Origin: DASUPK01 sp035456265 | GTDB lineage: Bacteria; Actinomycetota; Thermoleophilia; Solirubrobacterales; 70-9 | Length of the DNA: 31,437 nt | Reading direction: 5' to 3' | Assembly (NCBI GenBank): GCA_035456265.1 | Contig: DATIDP010000016.1 | Coordinates: 1 to 31,437 of the forward strand | Shown here: one piece after another, positions 29,919 to 31,437 of the stretch | How positions within the stretch are numbered: the stretch's first letter is position 1 | How the letters are laid out: every line of letters begins with the position of its first letter | Notes under the pieces: model-generated | What the model saw: the letters and a program-made list of their open reading frames with translations, nothing else | The model's database searches: none | Told to the model about the DNA's origin: nothing | Translations under genes and position numbers: made by a program

Positions 29919-31156
29919 GAGAGTGCGGCGGCCGCGGCTGCAGCGATTTCGTCGACGTCCGACTCGCTGATGATCAACGGTGGCTTGAACTGGGTCACCG
30001 AATGATCGTGCTCCGCGTAGACCGCGAACACCCCGGCGTCGATCAGGCGCTTCGCGGCCATCACGCCGCCCTCCTTCTCGTCGAACTTGAGGCCCATGGT
30101 CAGGCCGAAGCGGCGCAGCTCGAATGGCAGTCCCGCGAAGGCTCGCGCGAACCGCGCGCCGAGCTCCTCGACCCGCTCGAGGAAGCCGGGGGCGGAGATC
30201 TCGTCCATCACCGCACTGGCGGCCACACATCCGATCTCGGCGCCTCCGAAGGTTGAGACGTATGAGAAGGGATGGCTCTCGAAGAACGACTCGAGCTCCT
30301 CCGTGAGCAGGGTGGCGCTGACCGGGTAGACGCCTCCGCCGAGTCCCTTGCCGGTGATCAGCATGTCCGGCTCGACCCCCTCCTGCTGGTAGTACCAGTT
30401 TGTGCCGGTCCGGCCGAGCCCCGTCTGCACCTCGTCGAGGATCAGCAGGGCGCCGGCGGCCGTGGTGGCGTCGGCCACCTCGCGCAGGTATCCGGGAGCC
30501 GGGGGCGGAAACCCGAGCGTCGCCGGGATGGTCTCGAGGATGACGGCGGCCGTATCAGTGTCGATCTCCCGTCTCATCGCCTCGGCATCGTTGAACGGGA
30601 CGTGCGTCACGCCGCCCGGTGCGAAGCCGAAGGGCTCGAACCAGCGCGGGTCGCTGGCGGCCAGCGCGAAGCCGCTGAGCCCGTGATAGCCGCCGAGGGC
30701 GGCGACGATCTTGGGTCGATCCGTCGTCGCCCGAGCGACCCGCAGGGCGAGATCGACCGACTCGGTGCCGGAGGGGGTGAAGACGGAGTGGCCGAGGAGG
30801 CCCTCCGTGCTTCCGGCGAGCTGCTCGGCCAGGCGAGCCCGCCAGCCGCTGATCAGGTGGTGGTTGCCGACGTCCAGGTGATCGAGCCCCTCACGCACGG
30901 CGCGGACGACCGCGGGATTGCGGTGCCCGAGGTTGAAGACCCCACCGTTGCAGTGGCAGTTCCAGTACCACCTGCCGCTGTACGCGTCGCGGAAGCGCGC
31001 GCCCTCGCGATCGCCGACGACGATGTCCACCCCGATCGCCTCCAGGGCGCGGGCCTTGCCTCGATCGACGTGGGAGGCGAAGGCCTCGATCGTCTCCTCT
31101 CGAGTCCCGTAGGGCTGGACGGCGGTCGCGTCCGTGATCTCGCTCCGAGCGTTCAT
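29915..31156 (-). CDS. class III pyridoxal-phosphate aminotransferase
   Basis: PLP-dependent transaminase of 413 aa in the ornithine/4-aminobutyrate/diaminobutyrate group. Seen: GVFNLGHRNPAVVRAVREGL (72-91), the phosphate-binding FTPSGTESVDLALRVAR (126-142), YHGLSG (157-162), the cofactor Asp241 in LLILDEVQTGLGRTG, the Schiff-base Lys270 in ITGKGLGGGVYPVSA, and STFGGAEIGCVAA (301-313). All key residues are present. Substrate cannot be fixed from these motifs; an omega-amino acid or polyamine is likely. The GTGA overlap with the kinase-like gene suggests that the two act in one pathway. The ATG start is preceded by AGGAGGG. Confidence 0.9.
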   Translation of the reverse strand: MNARSEITDATAVQPYGTREETIEAFASHVDRGKARALEAIGVDIVVGDREGARFRDAYSGRWYWNCHCNGGVFNLGHRNPAVVRAVREGLDHLDVGNHHLISGWRARLAEQLAGSTEGLLGHSVFTPSGTESVDLALRVARATTDRPKIVAALGGYHGLSGFALAASDPRWFEPFGFAPGGVTHVPFNDAEAMRREIDTDTAAVILETIPATLGFPPPAPGYLREVADATTAAGALLILDEVQTGLGRTGTNWYYQQEGVEPDMLITGKGLGGGVYPVSATLLTEELESFFESHPFSYVSTFGGAEIGCVAASAVMDEISAPGFLERVEELGARFARAFAGLPFELRRFGLTMGLKFDEKEGGVMAAKRLIDAGVFAVYAEHDHSVTQFKPPLIISESDVDEIAAAAAAALS

Positions 31157-31196
31157 AGGCGGCCCTCCTGGTCGCTGTGCGCTTCGGTTGAAGCTA

Positions 31197-31221
31197 CTAG
31201 CCCCGGCGGGTCGCCGGCTAG
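31197..31221 (-). terminator. bulged hairpin downstream of the partial gene
   Basis: CTAGCC and GGCTAG form an outer 6-bp stem; inside it GGCG and CGCC pair around a GGT loop, with a two-base CC bulge. It lies 18 bases after the stop of the partial minus-strand gene and before the aminotransferase start, a plausible terminator position, but no U-run follows. Confidence 0.4.
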
Positions 31222-31238
31222 CCCGATCGTTCAGAGGC

Positions 31239-31437
31239 TCAGTCGCCGCTTGCCTTGCCGCCCTTGGCGGGCAACGCGGCCACCGACGGCTTCGCCGGCA
31301 CCTTCGGATTCTGGATCTGGCCGAGCCGCTGGATCAGCCGCTGCCACTGCTCGGGCTTGAGGATCTGGCCGAGCTGCTTGATCGAGCTGCCGGCGGTGGT
31401 GAAGGTGTAGCCGACGTGGATGTGGTTGTAGTGGTCG
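31239..31437 (-). CDS. C-terminal fragment of a probable secreted hydrolase-type protein (partial)
   Basis: The last 65 codons of a gene that enters from beyond the right edge; too short for a start. The visible sequence begins DHYNHIHVGYTF. Motifs of the form DHxxHIHVG occur near the C-terminus of zinc-dependent peptidoglycan hydrolases and related secreted proteins, where the His residues bind metal. A helical stretch (SSIKQLGQILKPEQWQRLI) and a flexible Ala/Pro/Lys/Gly tail follow. The assignment is tentative because the core domain lies outside the window. A bulged hairpin follows the stop. Confidence 0.6.
   Translation of the reverse strand, partial: DHYNHIHVGYTFTTAGSSIKQLGQILKPEQWQRLIQRLGQIQNPKVPAKPSVAALPAKGGKASGD

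Overview
The window is high-GC, densely coded bacterial DNA with many GTG starts and ATGA or GTGA stop/start overlaps. Gene content (SpoIIE/STAS partner switching, DUF899, DUF1365, membrane-anchored cytochrome c, SCP2-like domains, a catechol O-methyltransferase like that of mycobacteria) suggests a soil actinobacterium, perhaps Thermoleophilia. The lineage is inference from gene style only. No rRNA, tRNA, IS element, CRISPR array or prophage gene is visible, and no gene-free stretch exceeds 300 bases.

Layout. (1) 1-2.9 kb, plus strand: lipid-type hydrolases (patatin-like lipase, SCP2/alpha-beta hydrolase fusion, GDPD-like protein). (2) 2.9-5.0 kb, minus strand: catechol O-methyltransferase, VOC-like protein, GNAT. 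(3) 5.25-6.28 kb, plus strand: a blue-copper lipoprotein and an anchored cytochrome c, an extracytoplasmic electron-carrier pair. (4) 6.3-11 kb: a CoA-transferase/GNAT fusion, a conserved unknown, a secreted beta-helix protein and a VOC protein. (5) 11-15 kb, minus strand: two secreted proteins flanking a flavin amine oxidase. (6) 15.1-19.3 kb: a STAS protein converging on a MASE1-SpoIIE-HATPase protein, a probable frameshifted gene, an acidic small protein and a DUF899 thioredoxin-like protein. (7) 19.3-20.7 kb: a D-amino-acid-oxidase-type FAD enzyme.

(8) 20.8-28.9 kb is the most interesting part. It looks like a complete light-responsive locus. The regulator at 25215-26105 is a MerR-type protein with a B12-binding domain carrying the Wx9EH and ExHxxG motifs of the CarH/LitR photoreceptors, with the same spacing as in Thermus CarH. 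It is transcribed divergently from a minus-strand operon: two tiny membrane proteins, an SDR, an SRPBCC protein, an FAD desaturase/oxidase-like protein, DUF1365 and a VOC protein, most of them linked by ATGA overlaps. The divergent spacer holds two overlapping, oppositely oriented sigma70-like promoters. Three tandem 11-bp direct repeats (25195-25227) cover the -35 box of the operon and the start of the regulator gene, which is the layout expected of a CarH operator. The regulator is followed by an NAD-binding protein and an unknown protein, again with ATGA overlaps, converging on a class I DNA photolyase. A working model is that darkness plus adenosylcobalamin keeps the locus off, and light releases the repressor and induces photolyase-type repair plus a membrane-lipid modification pathway. 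The locus lacks the CfaS-type methyltransferase that usually accompanies FAD-oxidase/DUF1365 pairs.

(9) 29-31.4 kb, minus strand: a kinase-fold-like unknown protein coupled by a GTGA overlap to a class III aminotransferase, then the C-terminus of a gene that runs off the window.
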